64,000 bases of DNA. Source: Powellomyces hirtus (lineage: Eukaryota > Chytridiomycota > Chytridiomycetes > Spizellomycetales > Powellomycetaceae). Shown piece by piece: positions 62,266-64,000 of this stretch. The first letter of the stretch is position 1, and each line of letters opens with the position of its first letter. The notes below the pieces were generated by a model, which did not search any database, was not told the DNA's origin, and worked only from the letters and a program-made list of their open reading frames with translations. The position numbers were made by a program, and so were the translations under genes. The DNA lies in contig JAHLKG010000014.1 in NCBI GenBank assembly GCA_025526995.1, positions 731,018 to 795,017 on the forward strand. The letters run 5' to 3'.

Positions 62266-63705
62266 ATGTTCACGGAAGTATGGGATGTGGATCACTTTGA
62301 ATCCCTGCGCATGGGAATCAGAAAGGACTGCTGGATTGTTCTACAAGGCGACGACTCTCAAGCAAAGCGCAATCTTTCCCAGGCGCTGAGGGAGCAGGCT
62401 ATACTTCGCGGATCATACCGGTTCTTCTCCGTTGACGCAGACTCCAAGGCTGCAGAGAAACTGGGGGAAGTCGTTAAGCAATTTGGCATAACGCCGCTAT
62501 CGGCGCCGTTCATGGTTGTGGAGATCGGCGACGTTTCTCAAGGGTATGCTGGTAGTGAAGGGGTCGTTCCTTACCCGTAAAATTGACCACATCATCCACA
62601 GCTATGCTATCCGAAACGCCCAGCAAGTCGTCACAAACCTCTACATTTGTTTGGCTCATCGCAGTGCGCTTCTGGTCTTAGGCTACACACCGGAGACGGA
62701 GGAGCAGTCCATTTTCTTAGGCGACATCTCCTACTACCTCACTAACCTAGGTGTCCCTATCATTTGTCGCAACTCCGACATTTTCGCTTATGATGCGGAA
62801 AACACCTTACGTCATAATTTTCTACTGCCCCACCCGGCTAATGGCTACATTTATGTGACGGTGTTGATCAACCCTTCGTGCCCAGAAGTCGATAAGGAGA
62901 TCCGGCGTGTCTTCAGCGTCTGCATGACGGGAAATCCTTATCTGGCTTACGCTGGACACGGGGATGATGAAGGAGACTGGATCCTGCGTGATGATCACTT
63001 CGCGCTCAACGATCTTTGCGACTCTATGGTTGCCGGAAACGCACAAATCACACAGATGACCAGAGACTCGCAATCTGGCGACATCGAACTGAATTGTTGC
63101 TACGGCGCAAGATGGTTGGAAGAATCCCTCTCGTCTCAAACGAATCTGTACCAGAAGGAAGGACACAACTTATTGACTCGGATTCGTTTGCCAGCGGGAC
63201 CCGTACAGCCAATCGAGATAAGTGGTCTCTGGCAAGCCGCAGTGGACAATGGCAACATTCGCGGTGCGCGCGGTTGTCTGCTCCCGCCTCACCCGCTCGG
63301 TACAAAGAATGTAAAAGAGTACGCCGACCCGCAAATCCTGGTATTCCCAGCAAACAGCGGAGACTGTTCGCTGCTCTCCGTCGGGAAGTTCAACCTCTTG
63401 ATTGACGGCGGTCTCTTGTCGCAACTCTGTTGTTGGCCGTACCTGAGACGTTTGCCGACGGCGCTTACGGGGATTCTTGTCTCCCACGTGGATCAGGATC
63501 ACGTCACTGGGATTTTATCGCTTTCGAGGACTATGGCGGAGACTTCGGACACGATTGGATGCGCCCCCTCTATTTCAATTGCCCGGAAGATCTCCGCAGG
63601 GATGGGCAAACCGTTCTGCGGAGCGATCGGAGCATTGGCGAAGGTATAACGCTTGCGCGCAATCATTTGTCAAAACCGCTGCCGGCGCTTGCGTCCGACG
63701 GAGAA
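62266..63705 (+). pseudogene. thioredoxin-like / caspase-like / MBL-fold protein, 3' end lost at telomere
   Basis: Exons 62266-62543 and from 62602 join in frame across a GTATGC/CACAG intron. Residues ~1-90 have a thioredoxin-fold pattern without CXXC (WIVLQGDDSQ ... YRFFSVDADSKAAEKLG ... ITPLSAPFMVVE). Residues ~105-300 look like a caspase-type peptidase: LLVLGY with a His in YAGHGDDEGD (H212) and Cys-Cys in ELNCCYGARW (C258/C259), the His/Cys dyad order. From ~325 begins a metallo-beta-lactamase fold (FPANSGDCSLLSVGKFNLLI then DGG; TGILVSHVDQDHVTG, residues 388-393 metal ligands). Frame 1 stops at 63649, but from 63523 the neighbouring frame reads naturally (FEDYGGDFGHDWMRPLYFNC) and runs without a stop into the telomere. 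So one base is missing near 63521-63525, and the rest of the MBL domain is absent. Confidence 0.72.
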
Positions 63706-64000
63706 GGGTTAGGGTTAGGGTTAGGGTTAGGGTTAGGGTTAGGGTTAGGGTTAGGGTTAGGGTTAGGGTTAGGGTTAGGGTTAGGGTTAGGGTTAGGGTT
63801 AGGGTTAGGGTTAGGGTTAGGGTTAGGGTTAGGGTTAGGGTTAGGGTTAGGGTTAGGGTTAGGGTTAGGGTTAGGGTTAGGGTTAGGGTTAGGGTTAGGG
63901 TTAGGGTTAGGGTTAGGGTTAGGGTTAGGGTTAGGGTTAGGGTTAGGGTTAGGGTTAGGGTTAGGGTTAGGGTTAGGGTTAGGGTTAGGGTTAGGGTTAG
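63706..64000 (+). repeat. telomere, (TTAGGG)n to the window edge
   Basis: About 49 perfect hexamers with no variant, on the G-rich strand pointing to the chromosome end. The junction is abrupt: GACGGAGAA then GGGTTAGGG. There is no intervening telomere-associated satellite, so the telomere abuts a protein-coding gene directly. Confidence 0.99.

Noticed and set aside
1..64000. CRISPR arrays, bacterial operons, prophage or ribosomal RNA genes
   Set aside because: The sequence is eukaryotic with spliceosomal introns and a TTAGGG telomere. The repeats found are LTRs, micro- and minisatellites without spacer structure.

Overview
The window is the right-hand end of a eukaryotic chromosome. It closes with about 295 bp of uninterrupted TTAGGG repeat (63706-64000), with the G-rich strand running toward the end. 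Gene density is high, and most genes carry several short spliceosomal introns of about 55-110 bp with GTRNGN/YAG borders. The gene set is typically fungal or opisthokont: GDA1, ATG5, EXO70, VMA5, ATP1, TAF3 and WDR75/UTP17. It also includes genes that yeasts and moulds usually lack but early-diverging zoosporic fungi can keep: an Integrator subunit (INTS4), a SPEN protein with a SPOC domain, and a CCDC81-like ciliary protein. The best inference is a flagellated, chytrid-grade fungus. No species can be named from the sequence.

Layout. 1-10.4 kb is a nest of transposons. A truncated Ty1/copia element (1-1437) has its 3' LTR cut into a minus-strand SANT/Myb-like ORF. A full-length but dead copia element (2642-8805) interrupts a decayed PIF/Harbinger transposase. 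Both copia copies carry an opposite-strand ORF downstream of RNase H, and the full copy has a chromodomain between integrase and reverse transcriptase. 10.5-21 kb is a compact housekeeping block: GDA1(-), ATG5(+), a hypothetical gene(-), a queuosine-salvage family gene(+), a RING/TRAF zinc-finger gene(-) and EXO70(+). 21-26 kb is looser: a polyglutamine gene(-), a near-perfect 42-bp hairpin, a minisatellite inside a putative small gene, and about 2 kb with nothing assignable.

26.1-57.7 kb is again compact: VMA5(+), SPEN-like(-), CCDC81-like(+), TAF3-like(-), ATP1(-), INTS4(+), an F-box gene(+), a large uncharacterised gene(-), a calpain-7/PalB-like protease(+) and WDR75/UTP17(-). 57.7-61.5 kb holds an uncharacterised gene(+) and a Rim4/Mug28-like multi-RRM gene(-). 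61.5-63.7 kb is subtelomeric: a diverged ~121-bp duplication, then a gene predicted to encode a thioredoxin-like, a caspase-like and a metallo-beta-lactamase domain. Its last domain is cut off by the telomere.

Genes are mostly in divergent pairs with short shared promoters (GDA1/ATG5 198 bp, TRAF/EXO70 227 bp, WDR75/57793 182 bp) or tight convergent pairs (calpain/WDR75 107 bp). There is no operon-like logic. The most novel items are the telomere-truncated caspase-MBL gene and the copia family with a chromodomain and an antisense ORF.
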